DNA from: Mucilaginibacter psychrotolerans
GTDB taxonomy: Bacteria > Bacteroidota > Bacteroidia > Sphingobacteriales > Sphingobacteriaceae
Length of the DNA: 61,675 bases
Assembly (NCBI RefSeq): GCF_004519315.1
Contig: NZ_SOZE01000033.1
Location: 1 to 61,675, forward strand
Direction of reading: 5' to 3'
In this document: positions 1 through 7,723 of the stretch, piece after piece
How positions within the stretch are numbered: position 1 is the first letter of the stretch
Layout: each line of letters begins with the position of its first letter
The notes under the pieces: generated by a model
The model's database searches: none
Told to the model about the DNA's origin: nothing
Seen by the model: the letters and a program-made list of their open reading frames with translations, nothing else
Program-made: the position numbers and the translations under genes

Positions 1-67
1 GCGGTTTAAAAGGGTTAGGGCAGCCATTAAATGATGAACTGCCCTAAACAGGCTGACTTAAGCCGCC
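1..67. other. Nested inverted repeats at window edge
   Basis: A perfect 9-bp inverted repeat (TTAGGGCAG at 15-23, CTGCCCTAA at 39-47) sits inside an outer imperfect pair made by the first nine bases and their near-complement around 59-67. There is no T-run, so it is not a typical terminator. It could be a structured 3' end of a gene outside the window or a repeat copy. Bases 68-167 are AT-rich with no gene seen. Confidence 0.3.
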
Positions 68-167
68 TTTAATAAATCAAAATTAAAAAATATTTGATTA
101 TTAACACAGAATCTCTTGAGCTCCATCAAAAATCAACGGAATCAAAAAAATCACCCTAAATCAGCGG

Positions 168-1013
168 TCATATCTTCAACACCGCCTGCAACGCCCCACC
201 ATACCCAACGCCCGAGTTACGGCCCATAAAGGTGTAAAAGCCGTTGGCAAAGAGCGAGAATCTATGGCTAAACGTATGCCCTACATTGATAGCACCCTTG
301 GTAAAGGCAAAGTCGCGGTTTACGCTTAAGTTCTGACTAAATGATTTGTTGGAACTGGAGGACCTTTGCCCGCCAATTTCGAAACTTATCTGGTTCTTTT
401 TATTGAGAGGGATACCCAGTAGTGCAGAGTAAAGGATAACATTAGGCCCCTGCGCATCAAAGTAGCGACGGTACCCGGTCTCCAGGTTAAAGTAGCATCC
501 CCTGAGGAAGTTTTTGTTAAAGCTACCGGTGTACATAAATTTTATTTCGGAGCCAAAGGTGCCGTAACCCAAATCGAGCAGGTTATCATCGTGTTTATAC
601 AGTGGCGCAATGCCAGATACCTGTACCGAAAAATAGGCTTTATAATCAAAGTTTATCAGGGCGTAGCTCAGGCCGGCCTGCAGATCGCCCAGGCCGAAGC
701 TTTGCTGGTATGTTGTACCGGCGGTAGTGGTGAACTGGCTTTGCTGGTTGGGTGCCAACACGTTTACAATAAGGTCCAGCCGGCGGGTAATACCGTAGCC
801 TACATAAAGGCCGTAAGCATAGCTGGTAAACTGGCTGTTGCCATCAGGTTTCACCTTTTTCCCACTGCTGTTATATACATCCTTAGAGGTATAATAATTA
901 AATGATGGCACTACAATATTGCGATATTTACCAATGGGCCAGCCTGCAAAGGCCTGCTGATATGCAGAGCCGATGATAACCAGTAATAAACAAATGATGT
1001 AAACTTTTTTCAT
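168..1013 (-). CDS. Outer-membrane beta-barrel protein (phenol MetA-deg/transporter-like)
   Basis: The 281-residue product begins with a clear Sec signal peptide (residues 1-23, cleavage near AFA-G) followed by alternating hydrophobic/polar strands with aromatic girdles, as in outer-membrane barrels. The segments GYGITRRLDL and GLGDLQAGLSYAL resemble the family annotated as putative MetA-pathway/transporter proteins (PF13557), whose substrate is usually unknown. It lies 13 bp downstream of the acetyl-esterase gene on the same strand, so they are probably co-transcribed. A barrel fold is well supported by composition. A transport role is inference. Confidence 0.7.
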   Translation of the reverse strand: MKKVYIICLLLVIIGSAYQQAFAGWPIGKYRNIVVPSFNYYTSKDVYNSSGKKVKPDGNSQFTSYAYGLYVGYGITRRLDLIVNVLAPNQQSQFTTTAGTTYQQSFGLGDLQAGLSYALINFDYKAYFSVQVSGIAPLYKHDDNLLDLGYGTFGSEIKFMYTGSFNKNFLRGCYFNLETGYRRYFDAQGPNVILYSALLGIPLNKKNQISFEIGGQRSSSSNKSFSQNLSVNRDFAFTKGAINVGHTFSHRFSLFANGFYTFMGRNSGVGYGGALQAVLKI

Positions 1014-1026
1014 AGGTGTCTGCTGT

Positions 1027-2364
1027 TTACGGCATCCTGAAATCTTCTTTCAGCCAGTAGTATTGAAATGTAAAGTAGGTAAAATTAACCTCATGCGCCT
1101 TATCGGCCACTACAAAATATTCGTTGCTGGTATTGGCAAATTTATTGAACATACCAAAACTGCAGCGCGGCGGACAAAATTCGTCGAGCAAGCCAATCCC
1201 CATCAGCACCTTACTTTTTACTTTGTCGGCAAAGTTCTGGGGGTCGTAATAATCCCAAACTGCCAATAGCTTTTCTTTAGTAAAGCCATTATGTTTCTTA
1301 ATGTACTCATGAAACACCAGCGTAGGCCAGGTATCAACCGGGTATGAGCTGCCTATGGCATACGAATCGTGCATATCGGCGTATAACGGCACCTGAAAGG
1401 TACAGAGCTTAACGCGCTTATCCATAGCCGCAACAAACACCGCCAGCGCGCCGCCCTGGCTACCACCCTCTACCACTATCTTTTCGGGATTCAGCCTCAG
1501 CTTTGCAGCGTTGGCCGCCAAAAAATCAACCCCACGAAGGCAGTCCATATAAGCGCCGCGGTAAATATACTTATCGCGGCTCTCTATATTAACCAGATTA
1601 TACTGTTTATAATCGGGCGCAATTACGTCGCGACTGTTGCCGTTACCGCGCACATTGATCGTAAACACCGCAAAATCCTCTTTATCATAGTCGGGTTTCA
1701 TATCAATGGTGTAACCCGGCACACGGTACAGTATAGGGTAATTTTTGCCACCTTTTGGCACAGTGAGCCATCCACGGATGGTGATACCCTCCCACGATTT
1801 CATTTCGCACAGGTAAACAACCTTCTCTTTGGTCGATTTCTTTTTGTCCTCAGTAAACTGAAATTCGGGCTTAATACTTTTAAGGGTATCTATAGTGCCC
1901 TGCCAAAAGCTATCGAAATCGGCAGGTTTGTGCAGGGTAGTCTTTATCTGCTCAGGGTCTACGCCAAACACGCGTTTTACGGTATCGTCGTAACTAGTAA
2001 GGTTGAACATAAAATGCACCCGATAAAAGCCGGGGATGCGCTTGGGCAGGCTTACACTGTACGTTTCAGATGAATTTTTGATAAGATGCACAGGCATGCT
2101 ACTGGTAGATAGCTGCTTAAAATCGTCGCTTAATACGTTATAAGTAAGTTTGCCGTCCTGGTTTTCTTTATATGTGCTCTTTACCTTTAGCTTAAATTCT
2201 ACGTTATCGCTACCCTTAAAAATGGCGTTCTTGGTGCCTGGTTTAACCTCAATGAACACTTCACCTTCGTCTTCCTTATCATCCTGCGCAAAGGTGCTGT
2301 AGCAGCCCGCCATTATGATGCTTAGGGTAACAATATAAAATTTAAAGCCTCTTAGTAATCGCAT
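1027..2364 (-). CDS. Acetylxylan esterase-like (AXE1) lipoprotein
   Basis: The 445-residue product carries a lipobox (IIMAGC, Cys21), so it is probably a lipoprotein exposed in the periplasm or on the surface. Residues about 140-440 form an alpha/beta hydrolase of the acetylxylan esterase/cephalosporin-C deacetylase family: nucleophile Ser302 in GGSQGG, acid Asp394 in LLDEFCPP, and His424 in KAHEVN, giving a complete triad. Family members remove acetyl groups from xylo-oligosaccharides or related substrates. An N-terminal region of about 110 residues looks like a beta-sandwich. It sits between an acyltransferase (31 bp upstream) and a barrel protein, suggesting a small cell-surface acyl-modification or polysaccharide-use operon. 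The exact substrate is unknown. Confidence 0.85.
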   Translation of the reverse strand: MRLLRGFKFYIVTLSIIMAGCYSTFAQDDKEDEGEVFIEVKPGTKNAIFKGSDNVEFKLKVKSTYKENQDGKLTYNVLSDDFKQLSTSSMPVHLIKNSSETYSVSLPKRIPGFYRVHFMFNLTSYDDTVKRVFGVDPEQIKTTLHKPADFDSFWQGTIDTLKSIKPEFQFTEDKKKSTKEKVVYLCEMKSWEGITIRGWLTVPKGGKNYPILYRVPGYTIDMKPDYDKEDFAVFTINVRGNGNSRDVIAPDYKQYNLVNIESRDKYIYRGAYMDCLRGVDFLAANAAKLRLNPEKIVVEGGSQGGALAVFVAAMDKRVKLCTFQVPLYADMHDSYAIGSSYPVDTWPTLVFHEYIKKHNGFTKEKLLAVWDYYDPQNFADKVKSKVLMGIGLLDEFCPPRCSFGMFNKFANTSNEYFVVADKAHEVNFTYFTFQYYWLKEDFRMP

Positions 2365-2395
2365 TTTTATATCATGTCTTTTTTTAAGCCCCGTT

Positions 2396-3610
2396 TTATA
2401 CGGACGCTGTTCGTTTTTTGTTCTTTATCAAAAAGTCCGACTGGCGGATGTAGTGGTTCAACGGTTCCTCTATGGTTTTAAATAACAGTATAGATACCCC
2501 GTTGAGGATAATGAACGCATAAAGCACATTCAGGTTATCGTATTGGAAGGGCGACACCCAATCCACGCCCCATTTGTCGTACAGATCAAAGATATAATCG
2601 TTTAGCCAGTTTATGCTAAAGTGCAAGCCATTATACATCCACCCTAAGTGAATTAGATAAAATATATACGAGCTTTTGCCCAGCAACTCAACGAATTTAT
2701 TGGATAATATTTTCTTAAGAAGGGAAGTTTCGGTAAGTAACCCGTAAAAAAAGAGTGCTATACTGATAGACAGCAGGTAATTATTGGTGATGATGCCCAG
2801 CGGATGCTGCAACCCTGCAGCTTCGCCTTTGGGTATAGGTAGCGTACTCATAAACCACACACAGGCAAATATGAGTACGAAGCCGAGGTAAGTAAGCTTC
2901 TGTTTACTTTGCCCATCTAAAGTTTTCTTGCGTACAATAAGCGCCAACTGTATCCCCACAAAAAACTCGAAACAACGCCCTAAAAAGGTATAGAGCATCA
3001 TGAACGTAAAATTGCCGAAGAAACCATACCAGTTTACATTGCGGAAGATGAGCACCAACAAGGCACCGGTGGCGGTAATGATGAAAGGCTGTATATAAAA
3101 TTTCTTGTACCGTTGCGCAAAGAAAAAGATAAACGGTGCCGAGAAGTAAAAGCACTCTTCTACCGTTAAGCTCCAACCCTGGGCAATGCCGGTAAATTTC
3201 AAGTGATCAAAAAAGCCACGCACGAAGGTAATGTTCATCAGCAGTAAACCTATCGGGCTGCCAAAGCCGTTGGTTACCTTTTCGTCGGCACTGAAGTAGA
3301 AACTGGCGAAAGCACCCAGCGTAAGCAGGAAATACATGGGGTATATACGCGCCACACGGTTTTTGAGGTATTGTTTAAACCAATCGCCGGTTAATTCGAA
3401 CGTATCAAAATAACGGAAAGCGATTAAAAAGCCTGATAGCGTAAAGAAGATGGTTACCCCAATGTGGAATTCGGTAAAGAAACGTTGCACAGCATGGGGA
3501 AAATTCTCATCAAATGCGTAGCAGTAATGCGAAATGAATACCAGGTATGCGGCCATTGCGCGCACGCCGGTAAGGGCCGGAATATAGGTAAGTAAAGGTT
3601 TTTGCGCCAA
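2396..3610 (-). CDS. Acyltransferase 3 family membrane protein (OafA/YrhL type)
   Basis: The 404-residue polytopic protein has about ten hydrophobic segments and the family hallmarks of acyltransferase 3: an Arg near the N terminus and His28 in AYLVFISHYCY within the first helix, and the late segment GKSSYIFYLIHLGW. Such enzymes transfer acetyl or other acyl groups across the inner membrane to O-antigen, peptidoglycan or exopolysaccharide sugars. No SGNH domain is fused. It is the first gene of a three-gene minus-strand unit with an acetyl-esterase and an outer-membrane barrel; an acyl donor/removal partnership is possible but inferred. Confidence 0.87.
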   Translation of the reverse strand: MAQKPLLTYIPALTGVRAMAAYLVFISHYCYAFDENFPHAVQRFFTEFHIGVTIFFTLSGFLIAFRYFDTFELTGDWFKQYLKNRVARIYPMYFLLTLGAFASFYFSADEKVTNGFGSPIGLLLMNITFVRGFFDHLKFTGIAQGWSLTVEECFYFSAPFIFFFAQRYKKFYIQPFIITATGALLVLIFRNVNWYGFFGNFTFMMLYTFLGRCFEFFVGIQLALIVRKKTLDGQSKQKLTYLGFVLIFACVWFMSTLPIPKGEAAGLQHPLGIITNNYLLSISIALFFYGLLTETSLLKKILSNKFVELLGKSSYIFYLIHLGWMYNGLHFSINWLNDYIFDLYDKWGVDWVSPFQYDNLNVLYAFIILNGVSILLFKTIEEPLNHYIRQSDFLIKNKKRTASV

Positions 3611-3739
3611 AACGAATGAGTTTTTTCGTACCTAAAGATAATTTAATAAGCAGATAATGCAAAAACAAGGCCACGTACCCTGTTTCTGCTTAACAGATGT
3701 GGGCTGATAAACTAAGGGTATCCTGGCGAAGGACAGCTA

Positions 3740-4279
3740 TTATTTGTTATGGTTCTCATCATCGTTTGTCCAACCTAAGTCGTCGTCATCATCCTCGCTC
3801 AACCCGTCAAAAAACTTATCCTCGTCAAATAGCAGTTCTTCCAGTTTTTCTTGCTCGGGCGTACTGGTGTCAAAGCGGATGCCCCAGTCGTCGGGGAGAT
3901 CGTTCGTTTTATCAAATCCGCGGATCCATTGTACGAACGTTATCCTAAACTCTTCTACCTTATCGCGCATCAGTTGCACGTAGTCCTCCTCGTTCATACC
4001 AAACATTTCGGTGCAGATAACGGCGTTCATCATATCCTGTATGGCCAGCCTGATACGAACTGCATTATACATTTTTAGCGAATATAGCGTGCCGCCAGAA
4101 GCGCCGGCAATTTTGCCGAGTATTAACGTAGCGTTGCTAAGTATCTCTGTACGGTAAAACTCCGCTTCTCTCTTATCGCTTTCACCAATCACTTCAACAA
4201 TAACTTGCGCAAGCTCATAAATCTCGTCCGCTTTTTTGTAAACCGGCAGATTCAATATTTTATCAAACCTTTTCGACAT
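3740..4279 (-). CDS. Conserved helical hypothetical protein, acidic tail
   Basis: The 179-residue cytoplasmic protein is predicted all-helical. Residues about 10-110 (LPVYKKADEIYELAQ onward) have the spacing of a four-helix bundle vaguely like the 23S-rRNA-intervening-sequence protein family, but the usual signature of that family is not recognisable. The last 25 residues are strongly acidic (SEDDDDD). It is divergent from purD with 93 bp between them, where a dispersed TGCACATCT-type repeat lies. No function can be assigned. Confidence 0.75.
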   Translation of the reverse strand: MSKRFDKILNLPVYKKADEIYELAQVIVEVIGESDKREAEFYRTEILSNATLILGKIAGASGGTLYSLKMYNAVRIRLAIQDMMNAVICTEMFGMNEEDYVQLMRDKVEEFRITFVQWIRGFDKTNDLPDDWGIRFDTSTPEQEKLEELLFDEDKFFDGLSEDDDDDLGWTNDDENHNK

Positions 4280-4315
4280 GAAGTAAACTTAACAAATCTC
4301 ATCGTAAAATTAGCA

Positions 4316-4357
4316 GCACATTTGAAATCTGCACATCCGCACATTTATCTGCACATT
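4316..4357. repeat. Dispersed TGCACATCT-type repeat, copy 1
   Basis: Short stretches of the form TCTGCACATC/GCACATTT recur three to four times just upstream of purD. The same word family is present at 12344-12505 and 58922-59105, always between genes, so this is a dispersed intergenic repeat rather than a local coincidence. Confidence 0.6.
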
Positions 4358-4372
4358 AAGTATATTCGCCCC

Positions 4373-5647
4373 ATGAACATCCTGATCCTCGGTTCGGGCG
4401 GAAGGGAAAGCGCCTTCGCCTGGAAAATTGCCCAAAGCCCTAAATGCGAGAAGCTTTTTATTGCTCCCGGCAATGCCGGCACCGGCCAATACGGCACCAA
4501 CGTTGACCTTAAGGTTACCGATTTTGCGGGCATAAAAGCATTTGCCCTAAGCAACGGCATCGACATGGTATTGGTTGGCCCTGAAGAACCCCTGGTAAAA
4601 GGCATCCATGATTTCTTTTTGGCAGATGATGAACTGAAGGATATACCGGTGATAGGCCCGCAGCAACAGGCCGCGCAACTGGAAGGCAGCAAGGATTTCA
4701 GCAAGGATTTTATGCAGCGTAACAATGTGCCCACCGCTGCATCCAAAACGTTTACTAAAGACACCCTGCAAGAAGGGTTCGATTACCTGGCCACGGCGGG
4801 TCTCCCTGTCGTTTTAAAAGCCGACGGCTTGGCAGCAGGTAAGGGCGTTTTAATATGCCTTACCCTGGAAGAAGCCAAACTCGAATTGGCCGAGATGCTT
4901 ACCGAAGCCAAATTTGGCGATGCCAGCTCGAAAGTGGTGATAGAACAATTCCTCACTGGTATTGAACTTTCGGTTTTTGTGATGACGGATGGCACCAATT
5001 ACAAAATACTGCCCGAGGCCAAAGATTACAAACGCATTGGCGAGGGCGACACCGGCCTCAATACCGGCGGAATGGGTTCGATATCGCCGGTGCCTTTTGC
5101 AGATGCTGAATTCATGACCAAGGTGGAGCAAAAAGTAATCATACCAACGGTTGAGGGACTTAAAAAAGAAGGCATTCCCTACAAAGGCTTTATCTTCATC
5201 GGCCTGATGAATACCGACGGCGAACCATGGGTGATAGAATACAACTGCCGCATGGGCGACCCGGAAACCGAAAGCGTAATGCCACGTATTGAATCGGATT
5301 TTGTAGACCTGCTGGAGGGTGTGGCCCATGGCAACCTGAATGAGAAAGAACTCATCATATCTGACAAAACCGCCGCAACTGTAGTTTGCGTAGCAGGCGG
5401 TTACCCCGGCGAATATTTAAAGAATAAAGCCATCAGCGGTATTGAGAACGTGCGCGGATCACACGTGTTCCATGCGGGTACAAGCCTAAGCGGCGATGAC
5501 GTAATTACCACCGGCGGTCGCGTGCTGGCCATCACCAGCCTGCAGGATAACATGTTTAATGCCTTGCAGCAAGCCACCGCCGATGCCGCACGCATCTATT
5601 ATGACGGCGTATATTTTAGGAGAGATATAGGGTTTGACTTACTTTAG
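4373..5647 (+). CDS. purD: Phosphoribosylamine--glycine ligase
   Basis: PurD catalyses the second step of de novo purine synthesis, joining glycine to 5-phosphoribosylamine with ATP. The start is set at the ATG giving MNILILGSGGRESAFAW, the canonical PurD N terminus; longer in-frame extensions would be translated repeat sequence. The 424-residue length is normal. Family motifs are present: GPEEPLVKGI, the ATP-grasp segment VLKADGLAAGKGV, NTGGMGSISPVP, and EYNCRMGDPETE with metal ligands. A TATATTCG box five bases before the ATG suggests a very short leader. It stands alone, with a terminator immediately downstream. Confidence 0.98.
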   Translation: MNILILGSGGRESAFAWKIAQSPKCEKLFIAPGNAGTGQYGTNVDLKVTDFAGIKAFALSNGIDMVLVGPEEPLVKGIHDFFLADDELKDIPVIGPQQQAAQLEGSKDFSKDFMQRNNVPTAASKTFTKDTLQEGFDYLATAGLPVVLKADGLAAGKGVLICLTLEEAKLELAEMLTEAKFGDASSKVVIEQFLTGIELSVFVMTDGTNYKILPEAKDYKRIGEGDTGLNTGGMGSISPVPFADAEFMTKVEQKVIIPTVEGLKKEGIPYKGFIFIGLMNTDGEPWVIEYNCRMGDPETESVMPRIESDFVDLLEGVAHGNLNEKELIISDKTAATVVCVAGGYPGEYLKNKAISGIENVRGSHVFHAGTSLSGDDVITTGGRVLAITSLQDNMFNALQQATADAARIYYDGVYFRRDIGFDLL

Positions 5648-5690
5648 TCATTGGGGCATTAAGTGATTGCGATTAGTCCAATAAAATCAA

Positions 5691-5728
5691 AAAGGCGGAA
5701 ATGCACATTGCAATTCCGCCTTTTTTTA
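5691..5728. terminator. Bidirectional Rho-independent terminator after purD
   Basis: The stem AAAGGCGGAA/TTCCGCCTTT is followed by a T-run on the plus strand and has A-rich sequence on the other side. It sits between the convergent purD and thioredoxin-like genes and can serve both. Confidence 0.88.
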
Positions 5729-5751
5729 TTCCCAAGTGACTATATAATCTT

Positions 5752-6879
5752 CTAAATTTTTCCGAATAACTCGGCCAACTTATCATTCAAATCGTCGCCC
5801 CTTAAGTTTTTGGCGATGATTTTACCGCTTGGGTCAATCAAAAAGTTTTGAGGAATAGCCCTTACACCATAAAGGCCCGCCGCTTTGCTATCCCAAAACT
5901 TAAGGTCTGAAAGCTGTGTCCAGGCCAAGCCGTCTTTATGAATTGCATCCAGCCAGGCTTTTTTGGCTGTAGATCTATCAAGCGATACACCAACAATGGT
6001 GAAATTCTTGTCCTTATATTTTCCGTAAGCTTTCACCACATTAGGGTTTTCGGCACGGCAAGGGCCGCACCACGATGCCCAAAAATCAATCAATACATAT
6101 TTACCACGGAAAGAAGACAGACTTACTACCTTGCCTGCTGTATCGGCTTCGGCAAACTCCGGCGCAACAGCACCAAGGGCAACGGCCTTCAGCTTGGGTA
6201 GCAAGTCGCCAAAGGCTTTACCATCTTTAGATTGTTTAACGTCTGCCGACAGGGATTCATACAAAGGTGCCAGATCGGCATAATCGGCACTGTAAGCATA
6301 CGAACGCAAGGCTGTAAGGCTGATGAATGAATTGGGATGGTCTATAATAAACTGCTTGTTAATATTTATCCATTGGTCATTCAATGCTTTTTCCTTCAGC
6401 TTAGTTTGGCTGATAAAGGCATCGGCTTTAGCGGCATCACCTGCCGCTTTTTCACGGGCATCAAGCGCGGCGTAACCATCATCAACCACTTTTAACGCGG
6501 CATGGTACAATTCATTTTCCTGGTTGGTTTTTGGCCCTTCCAGTTTTCCGTTGGCCAGTAAGTTGGTAGTAGTAAGGGTAATTACACCCGGCTCCAGGTA
6601 TAGCGAATGCGAATCTTCCGCACTGTTTAAGCCCGATGCTGTGGGGTTAAACCAAAGGCGGGCGCTTATTGGGGAACTACCGGCATCGCCTTTAAAGATG
6701 AATTTTCCATCTTTCAGCGTAACAGAATCGGTTACCGATTTGCCATCCTTACGGTATTGCAGATAAACTTTTGCAGGGGCATTTAGTGCACCTACATTAC
6801 CTTGTACGGTGTATTCGGTATGCTGTGCAAAAACAACAGCAGGTATAAGCGCGAAGGCACTTAGTAGAAATTTCTTCAT
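5752..6879 (-). CDS. DUF4369-thioredoxin (TlpA-like) periplasmic protein
   Basis: The 375-residue protein has a Sec signal peptide (residues 1-18, VVFA-Q), an N-terminal DUF4369 beta-rich domain (about 20-120), a helical linker, and a C-terminal AhpC/TSA-TlpA thioredoxin fold (about 235-375) with the redox centre WCGPC at Cys271/Cys274. It is therefore probably a periplasmic thiol-disulfide oxidoreductase. Bacteroidota carry many such paralogues; a second one lies at 9926-11101. The gene is convergent with purD and divergent from the TetR-hexosaminidase pair. Confidence 0.9.
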   Translation of the reverse strand: MKKFLLSAFALIPAVVFAQHTEYTVQGNVGALNAPAKVYLQYRKDGKSVTDSVTLKDGKFIFKGDAGSSPISARLWFNPTASGLNSAEDSHSLYLEPGVITLTTTNLLANGKLEGPKTNQENELYHAALKVVDDGYAALDAREKAAGDAAKADAFISQTKLKEKALNDQWININKQFIIDHPNSFISLTALRSYAYSADYADLAPLYESLSADVKQSKDGKAFGDLLPKLKAVALGAVAPEFAEADTAGKVVSLSSFRGKYVLIDFWASWCGPCRAENPNVVKAYGKYKDKNFTIVGVSLDRSTAKKAWLDAIHKDGLAWTQLSDLKFWDSKAAGLYGVRAIPQNFLIDPSGKIIAKNLRGDDLNDKLAELFGKI

Positions 6880-7013
6880 GATTGGTGTTAATTAATAGCG
6901 AACCCCTAATAAAATGAATTTTCGCTTCTCAGCAGCGAGTATAATTCTTTTATTACAAATATTTAACATAATACCCAAAAGTTCCGTTACAGATAAGCCT
7001 TATTATGAGCGCT

Positions 7014-7023
7014 TGACTAGTCA
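7014..7023. promoter_or_regulatory. Candidate TetR operator
   Basis: The perfect 10-bp palindrome TGACTAGTCA lies in the 241-bp divergent gap between the thioredoxin-like gene and the TetR gene. Palindromes of this form are common operators of TetR-family repressors, so autoregulation by the adjacent regulator is plausible. Binding is inferred from position and symmetry only. Confidence 0.4.
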
Positions 7024-7120
7024 GAGGCAAAATAAATACCGGAAAATATTTGGTAATTAATATTTCCCACAGCACATTTGCTATTGGAAAACATCAATCA
7101 ACAATTATTTTCCAACAAGC

Positions 7121-7723
7121 ATGACGAAAGAAGAAATAGTCGAAAGTTCGCTCCAGCAATTTTTGCTGCGCGGCATCCGTGAGATGACGGTGCAGCAGAT
7201 TATCAATCCGTTGGGTATATCTACCAAAACAGTATATAAATATTTCAGTGGCAAAGAAGACCTGCTGGAGGCATGCCTTATTTTACACTACCAAAATCTA
7301 AAAGTTTCTTTTAATAAGTTCACCGCTGCGGCAATGGACCCCATTACCCGTTTAAGCAGTATTCTTTATAAAGGCATTGAGGAAGATTTTAAAGCCGCTC
7401 CAGAATTTTACCACGATCTTAACTACTACTACCCTAAGCTACAGGATAAAATAATGGCCAAAGAAATGGCTTCATATGGCCGCTACCTTATTCAAACGAT
7501 GGAGGAGGGCGTTGAGCAACAACTTTTCCGGGCCGATACCAACCCTCTTGTGTTTATGGAGACCATCGATATCTTATACCGTTCGCTCACCCGTTCAACT
7601 CACTTTCAAAAGCACCAGTTGTCGCCGTTTCAACTGGCGGCAAATACTATAACCATATACCTGCGCGGGGCTTGCACTGCCACAGGCGTGGCCATTCTCG
7701 ATAACCTCAAACAACCCTCATGA
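7121..7723 (+). CDS. TetR/AcrR-family transcriptional regulator
   Basis: The 200-residue protein begins with a TetR DNA-binding domain; the helix-turn-helix includes TVQQIINPLGISTKTVYKYF (residues about 23-42), followed by a ligand-binding helical core. Its TGA stop overlaps the ATG of the beta-hexosaminidase gene in an ATGA, so the two are translationally coupled and the regulator may respond to a sugar or envelope signal. A candidate operator (TGACTAGTCA at 7014) lies upstream. The ligand is unknown. Confidence 0.9.
   Translation: MTKEEIVESSLQQFLLRGIREMTVQQIINPLGISTKTVYKYFSGKEDLLEACLILHYQNLKVSFNKFTAAAMDPITRLSSILYKGIEEDFKAAPEFYHDLNYYYPKLQDKIMAKEMASYGRYLIQTMEEGVEQQLFRADTNPLVFMETIDILYRSLTRSTHFQKHQLSPFQLAANTITIYLRGACTATGVAILDNLKQPS

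Noticed and set aside
3740..4279. 23S-rRNA intervening-sequence (S23) protein
   Set aside because: The helical spacing is only vaguely similar and the length of 179 residues and acidic tail do not match that family, so it is left as hypothetical.
4205..4372. 56-residue N-terminal extension of PurD
   Set aside because: It translates the intergenic repeat and overlaps the divergent gene; the canonical PurD start is at 4373.
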